In this document: positions 37,204 to 48,779 of the stretch, piece after piece
Layout: the number at the start of each line of letters is the position of its first letter
How positions within the stretch are numbered: the stretch's first letter is position 1
Source: Halocaridina rubra
Lineage: Eukaryota > Arthropoda > Malacostraca > Decapoda > Atyidae
Assembly (NCBI GenBank): GCA_037179515.1
Contig: JAXCGZ010000095.1
Coordinates: 87,650-151,649 of the forward strand
Direction: 5' to 3'
DNA length: 64,000 nt
Notes under the pieces: generated by a model
What the model saw: only the letters and a program-made list of their open reading frames with translations
Databases searched by the model: none
What the model was told of the DNA's origin: nothing
Program-made: the position numbers and the translations under genes

Positions 37204-38147
37204 ATAAATGCCGATGGATTAGCTGGTAAGACAGTAAAATTAAAAAATAGGATTCACAACAGTAAGGCATATATAGTAGCAATTACAGAAACTAAGTTGA
37301 ATGAGGACATAAACAGTGTCACAGTTTTTCCTAAGGGCTTCAGAATATTAAGGGTTGAAAGATCTGAGAGGACTGGTGGAGGGATAGCACTGCTCAAAAG
37401 TGAAAGGATTCAGGTTGAAGAAATAAACTTTGCTATAGAAAGTGAGTTCAAGGAATTTCTTGTTGCTCGCATAAATACTGGGTCAGAGAGCATTATGATA
37501 ACTGTTGTATATTATCCGCCAAGGAACGAACATACACCAGAAGTTTATGAGGAAAGTCATATAGGTACTATTGAAGTCATAAACTCAGCTATTAACAATG
37601 CATGAGAATAAAATGAAGGATTTTGATTAGGGAAGATTTTAATCATAAAGAGATAGATTGAATAATCTTGACCCACACAGTAATGAGGACTCATTCGGGG
37701 CAAGATTCCTAGATTGCGTACAAGGGAGTTTCCTACACCAACATGTACTGGAACCAACGAGGGCCAGGGGTGGGGATGAGCCATCACTACTTGATCTAGT
37801 ATTCACAGATTACGTGTTGGATATTGAAAGAATTGAGTATGAGCCACCAATTGGAAAGAGTGACCACTGTGTATTGTTGATGGAGTATATCATTGAAAAT
37901 GTTAGGCCTGAGAATAGAGGCACTGCAGACACAAGGAGGAACTATCCGAAAGGAGATTACATCAAAATGAATGAGCTTTTTGCAGTTATTGACTGGAGTA
38001 CCTTATTTTAAAAAAATCTGTACAAGAAATGTATGCCATCTTTTGTGAGAAATATGGGAAGATAATAGCTTTTAGTATACCTGTCACCAAAGTAGGTGTA
38101 ATTCATGCCAGAGAGAAATGGTTAGATAATGAGTGTAAAAGAGCTAA
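37204..38147 (+). pseudogene. CR1 ORF2 endonuclease region of copy A2
   Basis: This holds the endonuclease from LAGK to IGKSDHC. The frame stops near 37,603 and at 38,009, with shifts at the GDFN region. It ends at the RTE insertion in the KRAKEW segment. Confidence 0.83.
38128..38147. repeat. RTE target-site duplication, left
   Basis: AATGAGTGTAAAAGAGCTAA is repeated at 41,278-41,297 with one mismatch (19 of 20). Confidence 0.9.
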
Positions 38148-41100
38148 CCCAGTCACTGAGGGGGCAAGCCAGCCTCAACTTGGTGCCGGTCCCAAGCCTG
38201 GGTAGATGGGGAGGGTTGGTGGCAGGAAAGGCATCCGGCCATAAAAATATTGCCAAAACTAAAATATGGCCAGTACAAATAACGAGAATAATCACCATAC
38301 TAGGGTGTTTCCCTTAGGCGACGCGTTGGGGTTTTGCCTGACCCCTCCGGAAAGACAGCAAGGGCTACCCAGTCATGGCCAGGCTGGGTTAAAGAGGCAA
38401 GCTCGAGGGAGAGTGCCAGAGGTGGTGCTGCGGGTGGCTACTCTTAATGTGGGAATGATGACTGAGAAGGGGTGGGAATTGGTGGATCTGATGGAGAGGA
38501 GAAGAATTGGAGTGCTGTGTGTGCAGGAGACCAGGTGGAAAAGAAATAAGGCGAGGGAACTGGGCGAGGGTTGCAAATTGTTCTATAGTGGAACAAATGA
38601 GGAAGGGAGGAATGGTGTAGGAATAATACTATCCAAAGACCTGAAGGAAAGCTTACTTGGTGTGTTAGAAAGAGTGACAGAATTATGAGCTTAAAGCTGG
38701 GGCTCGGAGAAACGGTAGTCAATGTGGTATGTGCCTATGCCCCACGAACTGGTTGTACAGCAGAGGTGAAAGATGCATTTTGGGAGGAGATGGACCAGGA
38801 GCTTAGAACAATTCCTATAAGGGAGAGGGTAATTTTGGGAGGAGATCTAAATGGCCACTTGGGAATTGGGAGGGCTGGGATAGGTAGAGTTCATGGGGGC
38901 TGGGGGGAGGGCAAGAGAAATGAGGAGGGAGAGAGAGTGATTGATTTTGCAGTGGCATTTGATCTGGCATTGGTCAACACATCCTTTGAGAAAAAGGGAA
39001 ACAGATTGATTACATACAGTAGTGGTGGAAGGGTTAGCTAGATAGATTTAATGTTGGATAGGAGAGACCATCTGAAGGAGATTAGCAACTGTAAAGTAAT
39101 AAATGGGGAGAGTGTAGCAGTGCACCATAGGCTAGTAGTAACTGACTGCAGGCTCAGGAAATGTAGGAAAAGTAAGAATCCGAGGGTGGACCCAAAGATA
39201 AAGTGGTGGAGATTGAAAGATGCAGAGCTGAGAGCTATGTTTAAGGGAAGAGTGTTGGAAGCAATAAGGTTGCATGAAGATGTACAAGAATGGTGGACAG
39301 AGAATAGTAAGGTGATTTTGAGGGTTGGTGAGGAGGTACTTGGAAAGTCATCAGGTAGGAAACCCCCAAATGATAAAGAGTCATGGTGGTGGAATGAGGA
39401 ATGGGTGAAGAACAAGAAAGAAGCTAAGAAAAAGGCAGATTTATCAGGCCTGGAACAGGATAAAGAAGATTACAAGCAGGCAAAGAAGGAGGCAAGGAGA
39501 GCAGTAGCAAAAGCAAAGGCAGAGAAATTGAATAAAGTCTATGTAGAGCTGAAAACACCAGAAGGGGAGAAGCAAATATGGCGAATCGCCAAGGCCCGAA
39601 ATGCTGCAACCAAGGACTTGACCCAAGCAAGACAAATAAAGGATAACCATGGAGTAGTTCTAGCAGAAAAGGATGAAATAAAAAGCAGATGAGAAACTTA
39701 TTTTGAAGGATTACTAAATGAAGAGAACCCAAGAGCAGTATTTGGAGATGGACTTCCAAATGAAGCAGTTACAACAACAGTGGCTAGAAGAGAGGTAGAG
39801 CAGGTAGTAAGGAAAATGAAAAATGGAAAGGCAGCAGGACCTGATAAGATGCCAGTGGAGGTATGGAAGAGTCTTGGAGAGGAAGGCATAGATATCTTGT
39901 GGGACTTAATACAAAAGATCTTTAGTCAGAAAAAGATGCCAGTGGAGTGGAGAGGGAGCTTAATAATCCCAATCTATAAAGGGAAGGGAGACATTCAGGA
40001 GTGTCGAAACTACAGAGGTATAAAGTTGTTAAGTCATACTATGAAGTTATGGGAGAAGATCATGGAGAGGAGACTCCGAGAGGTAATAACAATTGGGGAT
40101 GAACAGAGGGGCTTCATGCCTGGAAGAGGGACAGTGGATGCCATATTTGCCTTGAGACAAATGATGGAAAAGCATAGGGAGAAACAGAAAGGACTGCATA
40201 TGGTCTTTGTTGACCTGGAAAAGGCATATGATCGAGTACCACGTCAAGAGGTGTGGAGGTGTATTAGAGAAAAGGGAGTCCCCGAGAAATATGCAAGAAT
40301 CATCCAAGATATGTATGAGAGGGCAGAGGCAAATGTTAAGAGCAGTGTGGGCTTGATGAAAAGTCTCTCAGTAAATGTTGGTCTGCATCAAGGGTCTGCT
40401 TTGAGTCCATATATATATGATCTGGTCTTGGATGTAGTGACCCAGGGTATTAGAGATCAGTCTCCATGGTGTATGCTCTTTGCAGATGACATTGTACTGT
40501 ATAGCAACAGATGAGAGGTAGTGGAGAAGAAGCTTGAGGAGTGGAGAGGAGTGTTGGAGGAGAGAGGACTGAAAATCAGCAGGAAGAAGACAGAGTACTT
40601 GAGGTTGAGAGATGATGAGGATGGGGAGGTCAATTTGCAGGGGAAGTTGTTGAAAAGAGTTGAAAAGTTCAAGTATTTGGAATCAACTGTAACAGAGGAC
40701 GGTGACCTAGAATCAGAAATAACCCACAGAATACAAGCGAGATGGAAGAACTGGAAGAAAGTGTCCAGGGTGCTGTGCGACAGGAAAATAGGGATTAAGT
40801 TGAGGGGTAAAGTGCATAAGACAGTTGTGAGACCTGTGATGATGTATGGAGCAGAGACATGGGCAATAAAGAAGACACAAGAGAAAAAAACTGGATGTGG
40901 CAGAGATGAGGGTGTTGAGATGGATGTGTGGGGTGACAAGAAGCGATAAGATCAGAAACGAGGTAATTAGAGGTACCTCAAAAGTTAGAGAAATATCTGA
41001 TAAGATACAAGAAAGTAGACTAAGATGGCATGGTCATGTAGTTAGGAGGGATGAACAGTATGTTGGGAGGAGGGTGATGGAAATGGATATACAGTGTAGG

Positions 41101-41277
41101 AGAAGGAGAGGGAGACCAAAGCGTAGGTGGATGGAGTGCATCAGTGGCGACCTGAGGTCTAAAGGTTTGTTGGGTGATGAGGTATGGAACAGAAACAAAT
41201 TGAGAAACTTGGCCAGAAACATCAACTCTACATAAAAGTGGGAAAAGATGTAGACGAAGAAGAAGAAAAAGAATAAT
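38148..41277 (+). mobile_element. Full-length RTE-type LINE inserted in CR1 copy A2
   Basis: The element of about 3.1 kb lies between 20-bp target duplications. It has a short 5' UTR, one endonuclease/reverse transcriptase coding region and a 3' end rich in GAA repeats (41,253-41,275). Long target duplications and a short microsatellite-like 3' end fit the RTE clade. Frameshifts and stops show that it is dead, although it retains both ends. Confidence 0.9.
38266..41235 (+). pseudogene. RTE ORF (APE endonuclease and reverse transcriptase), frameshifted
   Basis: The protein should nick DNA and copy its RNA at the nick. Endonuclease motifs are ATLNVGMM and CVQETRWK (38,430-38,550), GGDLNGHLG (about 38,840) and HHRLVVTDCRL (about 39,130). 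RT motifs are GKAAGPDKMPVEVWK (about 39,830), FVDLEKAYDRVPR (about 40,210), HQGSALSPY (about 40,390) and FADDIVLY (about 40,480). The C-terminal region has YGAETWAIKK and LRWHGHVVRRDE. Breaks lie near 38,687, 39,040, 39,690 and 40,512, with a further shift near 40,900. Confidence 0.9.
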
Positions 41278-41297
41278 AATGAATGTAAAAGAGCTAA
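41278..41297. repeat. RTE target-site duplication, right
   Basis: This is the partner of 38,128-38,147. The CR1 reading resumes after it in the KRAKEWRDKCW segment. Confidence 0.9.
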
Positions 41298-43075
41298 GGA
41301 GTGGAGAGACAAATGTTGGAAAAGGTATAGGAGGAGAAAAAACATAAATGCCTGGCAGACCTATAAAAGAACAAGAAATGATAACCGAAGTAAGAGAAGA
41401 GTGTCAGAGAGACACTATGAAAGGGACATCACCAGGAAGGCTAAAGAAAATCCTAAACTTTTCCACAGTTTTATCAGAGGAAAACTGACTGAAGGTAAAA
41501 AAAAAAGGTTTTAAAGTTTAAGAGAGCAGATGAAAGCATTGCAGAGATAGAAGCTTATGGGCCAGTATTAGAGAACATCATCCTTTCAGCCACAGAGGTA
41601 TGCTGATGGAGTTAGATGTCCATAGAGCTACAAGTCCTGATGATATATCCCCTCATGTACTTAAAAAATCTGCAAATTCAATTTCAGCGGCATTAAGTGT
41701 CATATTTGAAAAGTCGTTGGGGTCAGGGGAAATTCCAAGATGCTGGAAACAAGCAAAGGTGATACCTATCTTCAAAGAGGGAAGGAGGGATATGGCTCTA
41801 AACAATAGACCTGTTTCCTTGACCAGCATAGTTTGCAAAGTTATGGAAAAACTACTAAGGAAACATACCTCTCTTCGCTTTGAATCCCTAAACTTTTTGT
41901 CAGCGAGACAACATAGCTTCAGAGAAGGTAGATCAACAGTAACAAACGTATTAGAATTTTATAATGAGGTAAGCCGAATTTTACAGGAAGGAGAGGGCTG
42001 GGCAGATTGCATATTCCTAGATTTCCAGAAAGCATTTGACTCTGTCCCATACGGGATATTTATTAAGAAGCTGCAAGCAATGGCTAGAATAGGTAGAAAT
42101 GTCTTGAAATGGATAAAAACATACTTAGAAGGAAGGAAACAAAGGGTTAGAGTAAGACAATCAGTGTCTGAATGGAGAAGAGTTAGTAGTGGAGTTCCAC
42201 AGGGTTCAGTTTTAGGGCCACTTTTGTTCCTTGTATATGTAAATGACCTACCAGAGTCTGTAAATTCATTCATGAATATGTTTGCAGATGATGCAAAGAT
42301 TGTGAAGAAAGTAAAAAACGAAAACAATGGTAGAGAATTTCAGGAGGATCTAAATAATCTGCATGAGTGGTCAGAAAAGTGGCTAATAAAATTCAATACT
42401 TCAAAATGTAAGGTAATAAGAATGGGTACAAGTGCAAGAAGGCCCAAGCTTGACTACACGGTGGCTGGAGTACAACTTCAAGAGACAGAAAATGAGAGAG
42501 ATCTAGGAGTAAACATACTGGCAGATTTGTCTCCAGAAATACATATAAATGGCATAGTAAGGGCAGCATATGCATTCTTATCAAATGTAAGGGTAGCTTT
42601 CAGGCACATGGACAAGGAAATGTTCAGAAATATTTATGTAACCTATGTGAGGCCAAAACTCGAATATGCAGCCCCCTTTTGGAATCCACACTTGAAAAAG
42701 CACATAGCTAAGCTTGAAAAAGTTCAAAGACATGCCATGAAACTGGTTTCAGAAATATGCTATCTCAGTTATGATGAGAGGCTGAGGGAATTAGACTTAC
42801 CATCACTCGAAGCTAGAAAATTGAGGGGGGATATGGTGACAGTCTTTAAATTCCTTCATGGTTATGATAGAGTGGATAGGGGTCGATATTTTGATATAGC
42901 TGGCTCTAGAACTAGAGGTCATAGTTTGAAGCTTCGTAAGAAAACTTCTTTGCAGGATGTAAGGAAATACTTTTTCAGTGTAAGAGTAGTTGATAATTGG
43001 AACTGGCTAAGCGAGGAGGTAGTTAATGCTATCTCAATCAATAGTTTTAAGGACAGGTATGATAAGTATCACTAA
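41298..43075 (+). pseudogene. CR1 ORF2 reverse transcriptase of copy A2
   Basis: A small deletion near 41,545 removes about 110 bp before the TATEV segment. From 41,600 the frame is open for 491 codons through FLDFQKAFDSVP, GVPQGSVLGP, MFADDAK and the CR1 C-terminal tail to the TAA at 43,073. It lacks the endonuclease in frame, so it is not functional. Confidence 0.87.
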
Positions 43076-43161
43076 GTATAAAATGGAACAGATCAGGAGA
43101 CGGGAAGATACGAGCTTTGGGCTCTTTCCCGTAAACACAATTAGTTAATGACAATTAGGTA

Positions 43162-43343
43162 CGCACACACCTCAACCACACCTCTCAGCTCCTTGGGGAT
43201 AGAGGATTGCCACGTCTCCCCCCCTTCCACCCTGCTTGGGTCATCCACAAGGTAGGTGGGCGATGGTATTCTACAATGAGAATCGACAGCCGCAGCTGGT
43301 TTACCCACACCGCTTCATCAAATGGCAACTCCCCTCACACCCG
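43162..43343 (+). repeat. Repeat R1, uninterrupted copy
   Basis: About 170 bp match the R1 halves around the gypsy-type element. It lies directly between the A2 tail and the truncated start of A3. No coding capacity or tRNA-like box is visible. Confidence 0.7.
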
Positions 43344-43349
43344 TCTTGT

Positions 43350-44983
43350 TGCTCGCATAAATACTGGGTCAGAGAGCATTGTAATAACTGTTGTATATAT
43401 CCCACCAAGGAACCAAAATAGGCTAGAATTTTATGAGGAAAGTCATATAGGTACTATTGAAGTCATAAACTTAGTTGGTAACATGGCATGGGAGAGAAAA
43501 TGTAGGATTTTGATTATGGGAGATTTTAATCATAAAGAGATAGATTGGATAAATCTTGACCCACACAGTGGTGAAGACTCATTCGGGGGTAAGATTCCTA
43601 GATTGCGTACAAGGGAATATCCAACACCAACATGTAATGGAACCAACGAGGGCCAGGGGTGGGGATGAACCATCACTACTTGATCTAGTATTCACAGATA
43701 ATGTGTTGGATGATAAAAAAATTGATTATGAACCACCAATTGGAAAGAGTGACACCTTTGTGTTATTGATGGAGTATATCATTGAAGATATTCTACCTGA
43801 GAGTAGAGGCACTGAGGACATGAGGAGGACCTATCCAAAAGGAGATTACATCAAAATGAATGAGCTTTTTGCAGTTATTGACTGGAAAACCTTATTTAAA
43901 AAAAAATCTGTACAAGAAATGTATGACATCTTTTGTAAGAAATATGGGAAGATAGTAGATTGCTGCATACCTTTCACCAAAATAGGTGTAATTCATGCCA
44001 GAGAGAAATGATTCGATAATGAGTGTAAAAGAGCTAATGAGTGGATGGACAAATGCTGGAAAAGTTATAGGAAGAGAAAAAACATAAATGCCTGGCAAAC
44101 CTACAAAAGAGCAAGAAATTATTACCTAAGTAAAAGAAGAGAGGCAGCGAGAGACTATGAGAGGGACATCACCAGGAAGACTAAAGAAAATCCCAAGCTT
44201 TTTCACAGCTTTATTAGAGGAAAACGGAAGGTAAAAGAACAGGTTTTAAGGCTTAAGAGAGCGGATGGAAGCATCGCTGAGACGGATGAAGAGATCTGCA
44301 AAGAATTGAACAAGGAGTTACAGTCAGTATTTACAGTAGAAAATACCCCACCCCCTCAGATTGCAGAGATAGAAGCTCACGGGCTGGTATTAGAGAACAT
44401 CAACCTTACAGCCACAGAGGTATGCAAAGCGCTGATGGAGTTAGATGTTCATAAAGCTACAGATCCTGAGGATATATCCCCTCATGTACTTAAAAAATGC
44501 ACAGACTCAATATTAGTGGCACTAAGTATCATATTTAAAAAGTCACTGGAGTCAGGGGATATTCCAAGATGCTGGAAACAAGCAAACGTGATACCTATCT
44601 TCAAAAAGGGAAGGAGGGATACGGTTCTAAACTATAGACCAGTTTCCTTGACCAGCATAGTTTGCAAAGTTATGGAAAAATTACTAAGGAAACAATCTCT
44701 CTTCACTTGGAATCCTTCAACTCGTTGTCAGTGAGGCAACTTGGCTTCAGAGAAGGTAGATTTACAGTAACAAACTTATTAGAATTTTATGATGAGGTAA
44801 GCCGAATCTTACAGGAAAGAGAGGGCTGGGCAGATTGCATATTCCTAGACTTATAGAAAGCGTTTGATTTGACACTGTTCCACATGGGAGACTTATTAGG
44901 AAGCTGGAAGCAATGGCTAGAATAGGTGGAAATGTCTTGGAATGGATAAAAACTTACTTAGAAAGAAGGGAACAGGGGGTTAG
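43350..44983 (+). pseudogene. CR1 ORF2 of copy A3, first part
   Basis: Contains the GDFNHKEIDW, SLLDLVFT, KAT...PEDISPHVL and NYRPVSLTS segments. Frame breaks occur near 43,590, at a TGA at 44,009, near 44,690 and at a TAG at 44,854. It is not functional. Confidence 0.85.
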
Positions 44984-46490
44984 ATTACCTAATTGTGATT
45001 TCCTAATTGTGCTTACAGGAAAGAGCCCAAAGCTTGTATCTTCCGTCTCCTGATTAGTTCCATATTGTACTTATTGATACTTATCATACCTGTCCTTTAA
45101 ACTATGGATTTAGATAGCATTAACTACCTCCTCGCTTAGCCAATTCCAATTATCAACTACTCTTACACTGAAAAAGTATTTCCTTACATCCTGCAAAGAA
45201 GTTTTCTTACCAAGCTTTAAACTTTGACCTATAGTTCTAGAGCCTGCCATATCAATATATCGATCCCTATCCACTCTATCATACCCATGAAGGAATTTAA
45301 AAACTGTCACCATATCCCCCCTCAATTTTCTAACTTCGAGTGATTGTAAGTCTAATTCCCTCAGCCTCTCATCATAACTGAGATTACGCATTTCTGTACC
45401 AGTTTCGTGGCATGTCTTTGAACTTTTTCAAGCTTAGCTATGTGCTTTTTCAAGTGCAGATTCCAAAAGGGGGCTGCATATTCGAGTTTTGGCCTCACAT
45501 AGGTTACATAAATATTTCTTAACATTTCCTTGTCCATGTGCCTGAAAGCTACCCTTACATTTGATAAGAATGCATATGCTGCCCTTACTATGCCATTTAT
45601 ATGTATTTCTGGAGACAAATCTGCCAGTATGTTTACTCCAAGATCTCTCTCATTTTTTGTCTCTTGAAGTTGTACTCCAGGCACCGAGTAGTCAAGCTTG
45701 GGCCTTCTTGCACTTGTACCCATTCTCATTACCTTGCATTTTCAAAGTATTGAATTTTATTAGCCACTTTTCTGACCACTCATTCAGACTATTTAGATCT
45801 TCCTGAAGTTCTCTACCATTGTTCTCGTTTCCTACTTTCTTCAAAATTTTTGCATCATCTGCAAACATATTCATGAATGAATTTACAGACTCTGGTAGGT
45901 CATTTACATATACAAGGAACAAAAGTGGCCCTAAAACTGAACTCCAAGGAGCTCCACTACTAACTCTTCTCCATTCAGACACTGAGTGTCTTACTCTAAC
46001 CTTCTGTTCCCTTCCTTCTAAGTAAGTTTTTATCCATTCCAAGACATTTGCACCTATCTAGCCATTGCTTGCAGTTTCCTAATAAGTCTCCCATGTGGAA
46101 CAGTACAGTGTCAAACACTTTCTGGAAGTCTAGGAATATGCAATCTGCCCAGCCCTTTCTTTCCTGTAAGATTCGGCTTATCTCATCATAAAATTCTAAT
46201 ACGTTTGTTACTGTTGATCTACCTTCTCTGAAGCCATGTTGCCTCACTGACAAAAAGTTGGATTCCAAGTGAAGAGAGATATGTTTCCTTAGTAGTTTCT
46301 CCATAACTTTGCAAACTATGCTGGTCAAGGAAACTGGTCTATAGTTCAGAGCTGTATCCCTCCTTCCCTCTTTGGAGATAGGAATCACGTTTGCTTGTTG
46401 CCAGCATCTTGGAATCTCCCCTGACTCCAGTGACTTTTTAAATATGATACTTAGTACTACTGATATTGAGTTTGCGCATTTTTCAAGTAC
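44984..46490 (-). mobile_element. Antisense 5'-truncated CR1 copy A4 inserted in A3
   Basis: Read on the minus strand it goes from the ORF2 segment at LKKCANSIS (46,490) through the RT (FLDFQK, GAPWSSVLGPLLF, MFADDAK) to the CR1 C-terminal region and the AATTAGGTAATC tail at 44,984. Several frame breaks occur, for example near 46,040 and 45,730. Confidence 0.88.
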
Positions 46491-47316
46491 AGTGTCTGAA
46501 TGTAGAAGAGTTAGTGGTGGAGTTTCACAGGGTTCAGGTTTAGGGTCACTTTTGTTCCTTTTATATGTAAATGACCTACCAGAGTCTGTAAATTCATTCA
46601 TGAATATGTTTGGAGATGATGCAAAGATTGTAAAGAAAGTAGGAAACGAGAACAATGGTAGAGAACTTCAGGAAGATCTAAATAGTCTGCATGAGTGGTC
46701 AGAAAAGTTGCTAATAAAATCCAATACTTTAAAATGTAAAGTAATGAGAATGGGTACAAGTGCAAGAAGGCCCAAGCTTGACTACTTGGTGGCTGGAGTA
46801 CAACTTCAAGAGACAGAAAATGAGTGAGATCTAGGAGTAAACATACTGGCAGATTTGTCTCTAGAAATACATATAATTGGCATAGTAAGGGCAGCATATG
46901 CCTTCTTATCAAATGTAAGGGTAGCCTTCAGGCACATGGACAAGGAAATGTTTAAAATATTTATGTAACCTATGTGAGGCCAAAACTCGAATGTGCACTT
47001 GAAAAAGCACATAACTAAACTTGAAAAAGTTCAAAGACATGCCACGAAACGGGTGCCAGAAATACGCAATCTCAGTTATGATGAGAGACTGAGGGAATTA
47101 GACTTACTATTGCTCGAAGCTAGAAGAGTGAGGGGGGATATGGTGGCAGTCTTTAAATTCCTTCATGGTTATGATAGAGTGGATAGGGATCGATATATTG
47201 ATATGGCTGGCTCTAGAACTAGAGGTCATAGTTTGAAGCTTGGTAAGAAAACTTCTTTGCAGGATGTAAGGAAATACCTTTTCAGTGTAAGAGTAGTTGA
47301 TAATTGGAATCACTAA
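46491..47316 (+). pseudogene. CR1 ORF2 of copy A3, second part
   Basis: The active-site region reads MFGDDAK instead of MFADDAK. A TGA at 46,825 and a deletion near 46,990 remove the AAPFWNP segment, and the last codons are shifted near 47,310. Confidence 0.83.
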
Positions 47317-47478
47317 GCAAGGAGGTAGTTAATGCTATCTCAATCCATAGTTTTAAGAACAGGTATGATAAGTATCACTAAGTGCAAAATGGAACTGATC
47401 AGGAGATGGGAAGATACGAGCTTTGGTCTCTTTCCCGTAAGCACAATTAGGTAATCACAATTAGGTAATCACCACAGT

Positions 47479-48600
47479 TCACTGAGCTAGCAGGTGCGAG
47501 CAATCCCTTTGGGCCACGTCATATATGCACAATCTTCCTCCACTCATTCCTATCTCTTGCAACTTAAATCTGTGATACTTATGGTCTGCCAATACAACAA
47601 GCACCAAGCAGTAACCATGTATCATTTTAGTGTTCAAGGATGTAGAAGTCATGGAGAAAATGCTAGATGCAGGGTGCACATGAAGATTTAACCGTGTAAC
47701 AAGTTATTCACTCACAAAATTTTCAGAGCTACCTGTGTCCACCAGAGCATCAACTATCTTTCCATTCAATTTAATCTTAAGAGTAGATTTAGAAAGGACA
47801 GCAGAGGGAGCCACTGTATCAGTCGCCAGTGTTGATGATACAGTAGCAGCAAATATTCCAGCCTTAGAAGACCTGCACACTTTGCATAATGTCCTGGTTT
47901 GCCATATTGATTATAAGTTGCTTCACGAGCTGGACAGTTGATGCGAGGATGTCTAATATTCCCACAGAAAAAGTAACTTTGCCATTTACTGACAGCAGGT
48001 GAAGCATGGCTAACATCTCTGGAAAATTCATAATGACTGTCAGACTCATTCATAGCTAGAGGAGCAGCTGCAGCTGCAGCCACACCAAAAGCCTTCTTTG
48101 GAGTGGAGTAAGACTCAGAGCTCTTCTGTGCTTAATCAAGAGCTCTAGCATTAAGTCAAGTGTTCTATTCTCAAGAAAACTCTGACAAATGACATAAGAT
48201 AATTCACTTATGAAAGCATCCCGGATTGCTTCAGCCTTACATTGTTCAGCTCTGACAGCTTTGTAGTTACAATCACCACATAGATTCTTCAGGGCCTGTA
48301 AGTGTTCATCTGTTCCCCTTGTTGCTGTCGACGGGTGAATAATAAATATCTAGCATAAACTATCAATAGCAGCTTTATATGTGTCACAATCAGAAATATA
48401 TTCAAACACAGATGGAGCCACATAATTCGTAAGCAAATTCAGCGTGTTAGGAGAGAGTCTTTCAATAACAGTAAGAAAATTTGAGAAAGTCTTTAGCCAA
48501 TGCTTCCATTCCTTTGCAGCAGTATTCGAAATTGGATTGGCATCAAATCTTTCAGGTCGCACGAATTTATCCTTAATGCTCCAGTTGAATCAAAACCAGC
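47479..48600 (-). pseudogene. Ty3/gypsy gag and protease fragment
   Basis: On the minus strand the gag begins near 48,590 with RPERFDANPIS and AAKEWKHWLKTF, a pattern common in arthropod gypsy gag proteins. The frame breaks at about 48,350, continues with RGTDEHLQALKNLC and EAIRDAFISEL, and reaches zinc knuckles near 47,900-47,990 where expected Cys residues read Tyr (YFFCGNIRHPRINC, YNQYGKPGHYAKC). Protease follows at about 47,730 with KIVDALVDTGSS. RT and integrase are absent. It is a different family from the Gmr1-like element, which has no such gag. Confidence 0.8.
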
Positions 48601-48607
48601 ATTCAAA

Positions 48608-48670
48608 TATTTATGTAGAATAAATTGTAATAAGCCATAGTAGTACTTAAGGCTTTATTCTACATAAATA
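48608..48670. repeat. 17-bp perfect inverted repeat
   Basis: TATTTATGTAGAATAAA at 48,608-48,624 is the reverse complement of 48,654-48,670, with a 29-nt spacer. It lies just upstream of the gypsy gag start, so it may mark an LTR or element edge. Confidence 0.85.
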
Positions 48671-48779
48671 CAACTACAAGCATCTGCAAATAAAATAAAC
48701 AATGGTAAGAGAATTCGAGATTATAATTACAATTAGAAGGTATATAATGATAACAAATGAAAGACTACATTAAGAGAAT

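Larger units (their letters stand above)
33460..43160 (+). mobile_element. CR1-like LINE, copy A2, split by a CR1 and an RTE insertion
   Basis: The outer copy is at 33,460-35,432, 37,204-38,147 and 41,298-43,160. The first insertion is a CR1 fragment at the ORF1/ORF2 junction and the second is a full RTE element in ORF2. The 5' UTR matches 59,095 onward. The 3' tail at 43,140-43,160 is degenerate. The start is approximate, because I fixed it by resemblance to the A7 UTR. Confidence 0.85.
43344..47472 (+). mobile_element. CR1-like LINE, copy A3, 5' truncated, with antisense CR1 inserted
   Basis: It starts in the endonuclease (LVARINTGSES) at 43,344 and runs to 44,983. A minus-strand CR1 copy lies at 44,984-46,490, and A3 resumes at 46,491 with SVSEW...SGVSQGSG and ends in the tail at 47,472. 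About ten bases of the host sequence (RVRVRHS segment) are missing at the insertion. Confidence 0.87.

Noticed and set aside
39038..39415. Long antisense frames over the RTE and CR1 coding regions
   Set aside because: They mirror the coding strand of known RT and endonuclease domains and recur at the same place in every copy.
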